Assembly (NCBI RefSeq): GCF_041949975.1
Contig: NZ_JBHFQG010000029.1
Span: forward strand, 1-48,821
Direction of reading: 5' to 3'
DNA: 48,821 nucleotides
Origin: Alteribacillus sp041949975
Lineage (GTDB): Bacteria > Bacillota > Bacilli > Bacillales > Marinococcaceae
The notes below the pieces were generated by a model. It saw only the letters and a list, made by a program, of their open reading frames with translations. It was not told where the DNA came from and did not search any database. Below, in pieces: positions 32,499 to 39,853 of the stretch (positions are counted from its first letter, which is position 1; the number at the start of each line of letters is the position of its first letter). A program made the translations under genes and the position numbers.

Positions 32499-33527
32499 AT
32501 GGGATTTAAAGTAGTTATTACCGATTATGAATTTGCAACACTCGAACCAGAAGAAAAAGTATTGCAGCAAGCAGATGTGGAATTCGTTAAAGCTCAATGT
32601 AAAACAGAAGAAGAAGTTATTGAAGCATGCAAGGATGCAGACGGAATAATCAATCAATACGCCCCAATTACAAGAAAAGTTATTGAAAATCTAGACAACT
32701 GTAAAGTGATTTCCCGTTACGGTGTTGGCGTAAATACTATTGATATCAATGCAGCAACAGAAAAAGGAATAATCGTTGGAAATGTAACAGATTACTGCAT
32801 GGATGAAGTATCTGACCACGCTTTTTCGCTTCTGCTCGCATGCGCGAGAAAAGTAACCCAGCTCAACAACGAAGTGAAAGCCGGCAACTGGGACTTTAAA
32901 GTGGGTGTTCCGATGTACCGACTTCGCGGCAGAACGCTGGGCCTTGTAAGCTTTGGTAAAATTCCGCAAACTCTAGCTGTGAAAGCACAGGCGTTTGGTA
33001 TAAAAACGGTGGCTTATGATCCGTTTGTAGACCAGGAAACTGCTGCTAACCTGAATACGGAACTCGTTGATCTAGACGAATTATGCAGACGCTCTCATTT
33101 TATTTCTGTTCATGCTCCGCTTGTAGAAGCAACAAGAGGAATGATGAGCGATCATCAATTTTCATTAATGAAAAAAGAGGCTTTCATTATTAATACTGCG
33201 CGCGGACCGGTCATTGATGAAAAAGCATTAGCACGGGCTCTTGAAAAAGGAGAAATTGCTGGCGCGGGTCTTGATGTAGTAGAAGAAGAACCAATCCCAT
33301 CTGACAGCCCGCTGTTAAAAATGGACCAAGTTATTTTGAATCCGCACGCTGCCTGGTATTCCGAGGAAGCTCAGCAGGAATTAAAAACAAAAACAGCACA
33401 AAATGTTGCAGAAGTATTAAATGGAAAATATCCAAAATACCTTGTTAATCAAGATGTGAAAGAAAAAGCAGAGGTTTTCGTAAAACAGATTAATAGGAAA
33501 GCTGGTGTTGGAGATGGCAAAAAATGA
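32499..33527 (+). CDS. D-2-hydroxyacid dehydrogenase, CtBP/phosphoglycerate-dehydrogenase-like
   Basis: 342 residues. Substrate-binding N-terminal domain with SRYGVGVNTIDINAATEKGI, a nucleotide domain and the catalytic triad Arg (NTARGPVIDE), Glu (VVEEEPI) and His (NPHAAWYSEEA). The dinucleotide loop reads GLVSFGKIPQTLA instead of a standard GxGxxG, with Ser in place of the second Gly and Pro in place of the third; similar FGKIP loops occur in CtBP-like relatives. ATG 32499 follows GAGGTG. Within the aldonate operon it probably reduces a 2-oxo acid or oxidises a 2-hydroxy acid; the substrate is not determinable. Confidence 0.88.
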   Translation: MGFKVVITDYEFATLEPEEKVLQQADVEFVKAQCKTEEEVIEACKDADGIINQYAPITRKVIENLDNCKVISRYGVGVNTIDINAATEKGIIVGNVTDYCMDEVSDHAFSLLLACARKVTQLNNEVKAGNWDFKVGVPMYRLRGRTLGLVSFGKIPQTLAVKAQAFGIKTVAYDPFVDQETAANLNTELVDLDELCRRSHFISVHAPLVEATRGMMSDHQFSLMKKEAFIINTARGPVIDEKALARALEKGEIAGAGLDVVEEEPIPSDSPLLKMDQVILNPHAAWYSEEAQQELKTKTAQNVAEVLNGKYPKYLVNQDVKEKAEVFVKQINRKAGVGDGKK

Positions 33528-34434
33528 GTGGAAAGGAATCATCCCTCCTGTCGTAACTCTAATAAATGAAAATTATTCGATAGATGAAGCAGGGATGCAG
33601 ACCCATATTAATGAATTAATAGATAGTGGTGTAGATGGTCTGTTTTTTATGGGGACAGGCGGAGAGTTCGCTCAAATACCTGTACCAACTAGAAAAAAAG
33701 CAGCAGAAATAGCTGTAGCAGCAGCAGCAGGACGTGTTCCGGTACTCATCGGAACCGGTGCTGCCGGCTATGAAGAAACAAGGGAATTGTCTCTGCATGC
33801 AGAAGATGCCGGAGCAGATGGTTTAGTTGTGATCAACCCTTATTATTGGAACGTGCACGATGATCATCTTTATTCTTATTATGAACAACTATCACAAGTA
33901 ACCAATTTACCTATTATTCTATATAATTTTCCGGGCACTACAGGCCAGGATCTCACACCTGACTTTGTCGCCCGCCTCGCAAAAAATATTCCTTCCATTG
34001 TCGGTGTGAAAGAAACTGTTGACGAGGCTGGCCACATTCGGGAAATGATTATTAAAACAAAAGCAGTCCGGCCTGACTTCCGAGTTCTCTCCGGGTATGA
34101 TGATCACTTGCTGAACACGCTGACACTTGGAGGAGATGGAGCTATATCAGCCGGGGTCAACTTTGCACCAGAGCTTCAAATTGGTATTTATGAAGCGTAT
34201 CAAAACAAAGATTATGACCGCGCAATAGACCTGCACCGCCGTCTTGCTTACGTACCGTTAATGTATAAGCTCGATACACCGTTTGTTAACGTCATAAAAG
34301 AAGCTATGATTCTGCGTGGCAAAAATATTCAGCCATATGTATTCCCGCCAGGTAAACCTGTTAACGATCAGCAGCGGGAAGAAATCAAAAAGATTATGCA
34401 GCAGGCAAGGATTTTAGAAGATACGAAAGTCTAG
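33514..34434 (+). CDS. DapA/NanA-family class I aldolase, probable 2-keto-3-deoxy-aldonate aldolase
   Basis: 306 residues of the dihydrodipicolinate synthase/N-acetylneuraminate lyase family. GIIPPVVTL at the N-terminus, GVDGLFFMGTGGEFAQI (carboxylate-binding GTGGE), ILYNFPGTTG with the catalytic Tyr, VGVKET with the Schiff-base Lys (about 169), and SGYDDHLLNTLTLGGDGAISAG. Overlaps the dehydrogenase by 14 bp. After D-galactonate dehydratase, cleavage of 2-keto-3-deoxygalactonate to pyruvate and glyceraldehyde is the natural role; keto-deoxy-sugar-acid dehydratases share this fold. ATG 33514 is used; a TTG at 33505 is possible. Confidence 0.87.
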   Translation: MAKNEWKGIIPPVVTLINENYSIDEAGMQTHINELIDSGVDGLFFMGTGGEFAQIPVPTRKKAAEIAVAAAAGRVPVLIGTGAAGYEETRELSLHAEDAGADGLVVINPYYWNVHDDHLYSYYEQLSQVTNLPIILYNFPGTTGQDLTPDFVARLAKNIPSIVGVKETVDEAGHIREMIIKTKAVRPDFRVLSGYDDHLLNTLTLGGDGAISAGVNFAPELQIGIYEAYQNKDYDRAIDLHRRLAYVPLMYKLDTPFVNVIKEAMILRGKNIQPYVFPPGKPVNDQQREEIKKIMQQARILEDTKV

Positions 34435-34578
34435 TCAAAATGGGCTGATGATCACCTCAAGCGCCAGGATCCACCCAGCTGGATTGAATAACTTATCTGT
34501 CAGGGCGTTTGGAGTACACTTAAAAACAGAGCCCTCTAACCAGCACCGCTAAAGTATGAAGGATAGAGGTGAAAGAGC

Positions 34579-35394
34579 ATGTCTCTTCGGGAAAAGAACA
34601 AACATTTAGGCGAGATTTTACAAGACATGAAAAAAGTGATGGTAGCTTTTTCAGGCGGAGTGGACAGCACGTTTCTGCTGGCTCGTGCTCAGGAAGAGCT
34701 TGGAGATAATGTGGTTGCGATTACAGCAGCATCGGAAACCTTCCCATCACGTGAATACAACGAAGCGATCGCCTTAGCGAAAACTCTCAACGTTCCGTAC
34801 ATGGAGACAAGGGTCAGTGAATTTGCGAACGAAAACTTTGTCAACAACCAGCCCGACCGTTGCTTTCACTGTAAAGATGGATTGTACGATCATTTAAATG
34901 CAGTCGCAGACAAGCATGATTACCCGTACATTTTAGACGGAGCCAACAGAGATGATGTCGGGGATTACCGTCCAGGCATGAAAGCGGCAAGAGACCAGGG
35001 AGTGAGAAGTCCATTGCTGGAGGCGGGATTTCGGAAGGATGAAATTCGGATGCTCTCAAAAGAAATGGGGCTCTCCACCTGGAACAAGCCTTCTTTTGCC
35101 TGCTTGTCTTCACGTATCCCTTACGGCACAAAAATTACACAAGAAAAAATTGACCAGCTGGACATCGCCGAAAATTATTTAATCCGCTCCGGCTTTAAAC
35201 AGGTGAGAGTCAGACATCACGAAAATATTGCCCGAATTGAAATCATGCCCGAGGATTTTCCGAAAATGATGGAATGCCACGATGAAGTTAATGAAGCATT
35301 AAAAGCGGCAGGATTTCAATATGTCGCCCTCGATTTGCAAGGGTACCGCACGGGCAGCATGAATGATGTGTTGAAAAAGGTGCAGTCCTCATGA
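34579..35394 (+). CDS. larE: LarE, sulfur transferase for nickel-pincer cofactor synthesis
   Basis: 271 residues. PP-loop pyrophosphatase motif SGGVDST (25-31), ITAASETFPSRE, DGANRDDVGDYRPG and KPSFACLSSRIPYG. LarE adenylates the dicarboxylated pyridine nucleotide precursor and inserts sulfur. Cys175 matches the sacrificial Cys176 of Lactiplantibacillus LarE; there is also a CxxC (C95, C98 in RCFHCK). A three-cysteine arrangement is reported for [4Fe-4S]-dependent LarE proteins (memory), so this may be the catalytic type rather than the single-use type. ATG overlaps nothing upstream; its stop overlaps larB (ATGA). Confidence 0.92.
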   Translation: MSLREKNKHLGEILQDMKKVMVAFSGGVDSTFLLARAQEELGDNVVAITAASETFPSREYNEAIALAKTLNVPYMETRVSEFANENFVNNQPDRCFHCKDGLYDHLNAVADKHDYPYILDGANRDDVGDYRPGMKAARDQGVRSPLLEAGFRKDEIRMLSKEMGLSTWNKPSFACLSSRIPYGTKITQEKIDQLDIAENYLIRSGFKQVRVRHHENIARIEIMPEDFPKMMECHDEVNEALKAAGFQYVALDLQGYRTGSMNDVLKKVQSS

Positions 35395-36164
35395 CCCCAT
35401 CGCTGAAAGATATTTTACAAGCTGTCGAAAAGGGAGACATCACCAGTGAGCAGGCACATGAACAGCTGAAAGGGTATGAAAACTTAAGCTATGCTCGTGT
35501 GGACTCTCACCGCGGAAAACGAAAAGGCTTTCCGGAGGTCATCTATGGAGAAGGAAAAACACCAGAACAGATTATTGAAATAACAGGCACACTTAGGCGT
35601 GAAGGACGTTCTGTTCTATGTACAAGAATAGACCAGGAAAAAGCTGCGCAAATACTCGCTTTTCATTCGGAGTTCACCTATGATCCTGTCGCTAGAATCT
35701 TGCATTATCAAGAAGAGGATGTTCTTGTCACCGGGAGGACAGTAGGGGTTTTATGCGCCGGGACGTCTGATCTTCCTGTAGCAGAAGAAGCCGCCGTCAC
35801 AGCGGAAACGATGGGGAATAAAGTTGTCCGGGTATATGACGTAGGGGTCGCAGGCATTCACCGCTTAATTGATGCTTTACCAGAAGTAAAGATTTGCGAT
35901 GTACTGATCGTTGTAGCAGGCATGGAAGGGGCGCTTCCAAGTGTAATCGGCGGTCTTGCTGACCAGCCGATTATTGCAGTTCCTACTAGTGTCGGCTATG
36001 GTGCTCATTTTGAAGGATTAGCTCCACTCTTAGGGATGCTGAACTCCTGCTCTTCAGGGATTTCTGTGGTAAACATTGATAACGGATTTGGAGCAGCCTA
36101 CAGTGCCACGTTAATGAATCGGATTGGTTTAAAAGGAGGAGAACGATGCGAATCCTCTACTTAG
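35391..36164 (+). CDS. larB: LarB, pyridinium carboxylase/hydrolase of nickel-pincer synthesis
   Basis: 257 residues. N-terminal helical part with YARVDSHRGKRKGFPEVIYGEGKTPEQ (substrate-binding), and a C-terminal AIR-carboxylase-like (PurE) domain from about 115: GVLCAGTSDLPVAEEAAVTAETMG, VAGMEGALPSVIGGL, VPTSVGYG. Cys220 (LNSCSSG) corresponds to Cys221 of characterised LarB. Carboxylates the nicotinate ring of NaAD and hydrolyses it, the first step to the Ni-pincer nucleotide. Overlaps larE by 4 and larC by 19 bases. Confidence 0.93.
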   Translation: MTPSLKDILQAVEKGDITSEQAHEQLKGYENLSYARVDSHRGKRKGFPEVIYGEGKTPEQIIEITGTLRREGRSVLCTRIDQEKAAQILAFHSEFTYDPVARILHYQEEDVLVTGRTVGVLCAGTSDLPVAEEAAVTAETMGNKVVRVYDVGVAGIHRLIDALPEVKICDVLIVVAGMEGALPSVIGGLADQPIIAVPTSVGYGAHFEGLAPLLGMLNSCSSGISVVNIDNGFGAAYSATLMNRIGLKGGERCESST

Positions 36165-36871
36165 ATTGTTCCATATCAGGTATCAGCGGAGACATGACGC
36201 TTGGTGCACTGCACGCACTCGGGGCAGATATGGAGAAAGTGGAGAAGGAACTTAAGGCGTTTCCTATTGAAGCCTTTTCCTTAAAAACCTCCGGGGAAAT
36301 GAAAAAAGGAATCTATGCTTCGAAAGTAGATGTTATTCCTGAAGAAGAAGCGCACCATCACCGTCATTACTCTACCATCTGTCAAATGATTCTAGATTCA
36401 GACATTGCGGAAAAAGCAAAAGCCTTGAGTCTTCAAATATTTGAACCTATTGCGAAAGCAGAAGCGCACATTCATCATACCACCATCGATAAAGTCCACT
36501 TTCATGAAGTGGGGGCGGTCGATTCCATCGTAGATGTCGTAGGAACAGCGCTTGCACTGGATCAGCTTGAAATAGAAGAAGTGTTTTCTTCTCCGGTTGT
36601 CCTTGGAAATGGAAAACAGAAAATGGCGCACGGCATTTATCCTATTCCTGCTCCGGCTGCATTAGAAATGATGAAATGGCTTCCCGTACAGGCGACCGAT
36701 GTGGATGGCGAATTAACCACTCCCACCGGTGCCGGAATTTTAAAAGGCTTAGTCACTTCTTTTGGTCCGATTCCTTCGATGGGAATTGAATCTATCGGGT
36801 ACGGAGCGGGGTCAAAAGATTTCCCGTCTCACCCCAATGTGCTGCGGGCAATTTTAGGGGAGAAAAAATAA
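36146..36871 (+). CDS. larC: LarC N-terminal part only (LarC1), nickel insertion
   Basis: 241 residues matching the N-terminal LarC1 half: YLDCSISGISGDMTLGALHALGA, a His-rich stretch EEAHHHRHYSTI (Ni binding), HIHHTTIDKVHFHEVGAVDSIVDVVGTALAL, SPVVLGNG and DVDGELTTPTGAGILKG. Full LarC has about 400-430 residues, and in Lactiplantibacillus LarC2 is added by programmed frameshift. Here the frame stops at 36871 after an A-rich run (GAGAAAAAATAA). Reading on in -1 gives only about seven codons and +1 gives nothing LarC2-like, so the CTP-dependent metallation half is missing from this locus. LarC2 may be encoded elsewhere or not used. Confidence 0.88.
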   Translation: MRILYLDCSISGISGDMTLGALHALGADMEKVEKELKAFPIEAFSLKTSGEMKKGIYASKVDVIPEEEAHHHRHYSTICQMILDSDIAEKAKALSLQIFEPIAKAEAHIHHTTIDKVHFHEVGAVDSIVDVVGTALALDQLEIEEVFSSPVVLGNGKQKMAHGIYPIPAPAALEMMKWLPVQATDVDGELTTPTGAGILKGLVTSFGPIPSMGIESIGYGAGSKDFPSHPNVLRAILGEKK

Positions 36872-36882
36872 GATACATTCAT

Positions 36883-36897
36883 TTGTAAACGTTTTAA
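36883..36897 (+). promoter_or_regulatory. cre-like site after larC
   Basis: TTGTAAACGTTTTAA fits WTGWAARCGYTTWNN. It lies just before the enolase-superfamily remnant and about 470 bp before the second dctP. Confidence 0.5.
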
Positions 36898-36921
36898 ATC
36901 TTAATAAAAAGGGGGGAGAGC

Positions 36922-37020
36922 TTGAAAATAACTGCGGTGGAGACGGTTCAGCTCCCTGCACATCCTCAGCTGCTTTGGGTACCCGCACCTATTCCGGTTC
37001 CTTCTGGTTTTTGCATGTAA
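36922..37020 (+). pseudogene. N-terminal remnant of an enolase-superfamily dehydratase
   Basis: TTG start after GGGGGGAGAG, 32 codons reading MKITAVETVQLPAHPQLLWV..., the beta-strand start typical of mandelate-racemase/muconate-lactonising enzymes, ending at TAA 37018. The (beta/alpha)8 barrel is absent. A later open piece (about 37170-37280, PSEGGSGGSHWAAGDPWKDD) might be the far end of the same gene, but I cannot prove it. The rest of 36872-37366 holds no gene. Confidence 0.6.
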
Positions 37021-37324
37021 CCATTTTTCACTTGAACAGGCTGAGTCACTACGTTTTCAAAATAGCGTGTGATAGAAAGCGCGGACAGCTTTACTGATAA
37101 ATAAATTAGGAATGTTCAGACGCAAATGGGCATGAGCAAGATTCATATTAGGCCCCCCAGTTGAAAAGATGGTGTTTTAGAAAGAAGCGATATTCAAAAG
37201 GAACCCTCGGAAGGCGGATCGGGAGGCAGCCACTGGGCAGCTGGAGATCCGTGGAAAGACGACTTAGGAGATCGATTTTAAGTAAGAGGAATAGCTTCTT
37301 TTTTTAACAATATATAAGAACAAA

Positions 37325-37342
37325 GTTTTATATTATAAAATT
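37325..37342 (-). promoter_or_regulatory. Sugar-acid operator copy 4, upstream of the second dctP
   Basis: GTTTTATATTATAAAATT on the plus strand is the exact reverse complement of the copy at 29337-29354. It ends 24 bp before the dctP ATG. TTAACA at 37304-37309 is a possible -35. Confidence 0.7.
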
Positions 37343-37366
37343 AATTCTATGTGAGGAGGAGAAAAA

Positions 37367-38413
37367 ATGAAAAAGTTTACAAAAACATGGATGACAGGAG
37401 CCGTAGCTTCCATGGTATTTTTATCTGCCTGTGGAGGCGGCGGAGGAGACGAAGCCAGCTCTGAGGAAAATGGAGGAGAAAGCAGCGGAGATGCGAAAAC
37501 AGTAAAGGTAGCTAACTACTTTGCAGCGGATCACCCGCAAAATGTTGCACTAGAAGAAAAGTTTAAGCCGCTTGTCGAAGAAAATTCCAATGGAAGTTTA
37601 GAAGTTGAAATTTATCCAGACAGCCAGCTTGGTGCAGAAGAAGAATTTTATGAAGGGGTTCGAAACGGCACCATTGAAATGGGGATCCCTGGTATGATTA
37701 TGCAATCCTCTGTTGATAAGTTAGGTGTTCCAGAATGGCCGTTTTTGTTTGAAGATTACGAACACGTACAAAACGTATTGAATGGTGAAATTGGTGAAGA
37801 GCTGACAGAAGACCTGGAAGAACAGCACGGAGTTAGAGCGCTTGCCTGGAGTGCAAATGGTTTTCGGATGTTTTCTTCTAACAAGACATTAGAAAGCATC
37901 GTAGATTTTGACGGGCTGCGTTTACGTATGCCGAACATTCCAAACTATATCGAACTTGGTGAACAGCTTGGAGCTAACGTGTCACCGCTCGCTATTTCTG
38001 AAGTGTTCACAGGACTCGAGCAAGGAGTTATCGATGCACAGGATAACCCGATTGCAACGTTAAGAGCATCTGGCTGGTATGAAGTGCAAACCGACGTGTT
38101 GGAATCAAGACATATGTTCAGCCCAAATATGTATGTGATCAATTCTGATTTCTGGAATGGTCTTTCTGAAGAAGAACATCAGGTCATAGAAGAAGCATCT
38201 AAGGAAGCAGCAGAATATGAATTTGAAGTGATGCAGAAAAGTTATGAAGAAGATAAAGAGTATTTAGAAGGAGAAGGAATCACATTTACCGAACCTTCTG
38301 ATGAGTTCAAGCAGTCTATGCAAGAATCAGCAGAGCCTATGTATGATGCCTTTTATGAAGAGTATGACTGGGCGGAAGACTTAGTAGAACGAATTCGTGA
38401 AGAAGCTGAGTAG
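37367..38413 (+). CDS. dctP: TRAP transporter solute-binding lipoprotein (DctP), second system
   Basis: 348 residues. Signal peptide with lipobox LSAC (Cys about 22) followed by a Gly/Glu/Ser linker, then the DctP fold: VKVANYFAADHPQNVALEEKF, GSLEVEIYPDSQLGAEEEF, LRLRMPNIPNYIELGEQLGA, EVFTGLEQGVIDAQDNPIATL. IDAQDNP is the family substrate-site signature, and the preceding Arg of LRLRMP would bind the carboxylate. Very acidic. Presumed partner of DctQM at 30685-32477. GAGGAGGAG ribosome site; its own operator and promoter upstream. Confidence 0.93.
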   Translation: MKKFTKTWMTGAVASMVFLSACGGGGGDEASSEENGGESSGDAKTVKVANYFAADHPQNVALEEKFKPLVEENSNGSLEVEIYPDSQLGAEEEFYEGVRNGTIEMGIPGMIMQSSVDKLGVPEWPFLFEDYEHVQNVLNGEIGEELTEDLEEQHGVRALAWSANGFRMFSSNKTLESIVDFDGLRLRMPNIPNYIELGEQLGANVSPLAISEVFTGLEQGVIDAQDNPIATLRASGWYEVQTDVLESRHMFSPNMYVINSDFWNGLSEEEHQVIEEASKEAAEYEFEVMQKSYEEDKEYLEGEGITFTEPSDEFKQSMQESAEPMYDAFYEEYDWAEDLVERIREEAE

Positions 38414-38492
38414 AAAAGAAAAGGTAAAGGAGAAGGGGGATGACTCACTTGCTTGTGTGAGTGTTTCCTCTTTTCCAGTGGGAAGGGATACG

Positions 38493-38538
38493 GAACGGAC
38501 AAAACTCATCACCCAACGAAAGGAACCATTGTCCGTTC
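38493..38538 (+). repeat. 10-bp-stem hairpin between dctP and the LarA homologue
   Basis: GAACGGACAA (38493-38502) pairs perfectly with TTGTCCGTTC (38529-38538). A smaller ACTCAC/GTGAGT hairpin lies just before it. As after the first dctP, this may limit read-through or protect the upstream message. Confidence 0.6.
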
Positions 38539-38593
38539 GTTTGACTTCCGCTAATAACAGCTTCTTCCATGAAAAAGAAAGAAGGGAATTACC

Positions 38594-39847
38594 ATGGCTA
38601 TTATTGAGGAATTGCTAGAACCGATTCCGCTTCCAAAAATGGTGAAGGTGCGGCAGCATTTTGACACTAAAGAAATTGCTGATACAGCGGCTGAAGTTCA
38701 GCGGGTACTAAAAGAATCCGGCATGCTTGAAAAAATTCAGCCCGGCTGTAAAACAGCAATTGCTGTAGGCAGCCGCGGCGTTGCTGATCTCCCCATTCTA
38801 ACAAGAGAAACAGTAAAAGCAGTAAAAGACGCAGGGGGCGAGCCCTTTATCGTCCCGGCAATGGGCAGCCACGGCGGCGCAACAGATGAAGGTCAAAAAG
38901 AAGTGCTGGAAGAACTTGGCGTAAGTGAAGAAACAGTAGAAGCCCCGATTCGCTCAAGCATGGAAGTTGTTCCAGTTGGAAAACTGCCAAATGGATTGCC
39001 TATTTATACGGACAAAAATGCGTATGAAGCAGACCACATTATTGTGATTAACCGGATCAAGCCCCACACCGCATTTCGCGGAAGAGTCGAGAGCGGCCTG
39101 ATGAAAATGGTAACCATTGGACTTGGGAAGCAGAAAGGGGCAGAAGCAGCTCACTTATATGGGTTTAAACATATGGCAGAACATGTTCCGGACATGGCTA
39201 AAATTGTTTGTGATCGTGCACCTGTTTTATTTGGCCTCGGGTCCTTGGAAAATGCTTATGACCGTCCAGCTAAAATAGTCGTTGTGCCTGCCGGAGAATT
39301 TGAAGAAAAAGAACCAGGGCTCTTAGAAAAAGCAAAATCATTTATGCCAGGGATTATGGCAGACCCGCTCGATGTGCTGATTGTTGATGAAATCGGAAAA
39401 GACATGTCCGGCGACGGGATGGATCCTAATATTACCGGACGATTTGCCACTCCTTATGCCAGCGGCGGAGCAAACGCTGCTAAAGTGGTTGTTCTTCGTC
39501 TTACGGAAAAAACGCATGGAAATGCCAACGGTCTCGGGTTAGCAGATGTTACGACCAGACGTGCATTTGAACAAATTGAATGGCACAAAGGTTATGCGAA
39601 TGCATTAACGAGTACCGTGCTTGAAACCGTGAAAGTTCCGATGTTTTTAGACACAGAAGAATTAGCTGTGAAAGCAGCCGTGAAAACCTGTAATGCTAAA
39701 GACATGAAGAAGGTAAGAATGGTGCGGATTCCAAACACACTTGAAGTCAAGGACATCTATGTATCAGAAGGGCTGCTTGATGAGGTGCGCAGTAATCCAA
39801 AGTTAGAAATTTTATCTGATCCTGAGCCCCTTTCGTTAGACAGGTAA
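38594..39847 (+). CDS. LarA-family nickel-dependent racemase/epimerase homologue
   Basis: 417 residues of the lactate racemase (LarA, formerly DUF2088) superfamily. Likely catalytic positions: His93 in AMGSHGGATDEGQ, His158 in RIKPHTAFRG and Lys171 in ESGLMKM, a candidate attachment site for the nickel-pincer nucleotide. Only family-level identity is certain. The LarA superfamily is known to include racemases of several 2-hydroxyacids and C2-epimerases of aldonates. With aldonate dehydratases, aldonate-type TRAP uptake and larEBC in the same block, an aldonate C2-epimerase is the best guess. ATG 38594 follows GAAGGGAA. The permease starts 6 bp after its stop. Confidence 0.87.
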   Translation: MAIIEELLEPIPLPKMVKVRQHFDTKEIADTAAEVQRVLKESGMLEKIQPGCKTAIAVGSRGVADLPILTRETVKAVKDAGGEPFIVPAMGSHGGATDEGQKEVLEELGVSEETVEAPIRSSMEVVPVGKLPNGLPIYTDKNAYEADHIIVINRIKPHTAFRGRVESGLMKMVTIGLGKQKGAEAAHLYGFKHMAEHVPDMAKIVCDRAPVLFGLGSLENAYDRPAKIVVVPAGEFEEKEPGLLEKAKSFMPGIMADPLDVLIVDEIGKDMSGDGMDPNITGRFATPYASGGANAAKVVVLRLTEKTHGNANGLGLADVTTRRAFEQIEWHKGYANALTSTVLETVKVPMFLDTEELAVKAAVKTCNAKDMKKVRMVRIPNTLEVKDIYVSEGLLDEVRSNPKLEILSDPEPLSLDR

Positions 39848-39853
39848 TTTCTA

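Noticed and set aside
38397..38618. 73-codon open frame between dctP and the LarA homologue
   Set aside because: Runs through two hairpins and into the LarA start in another frame, with no recognisable sequence.
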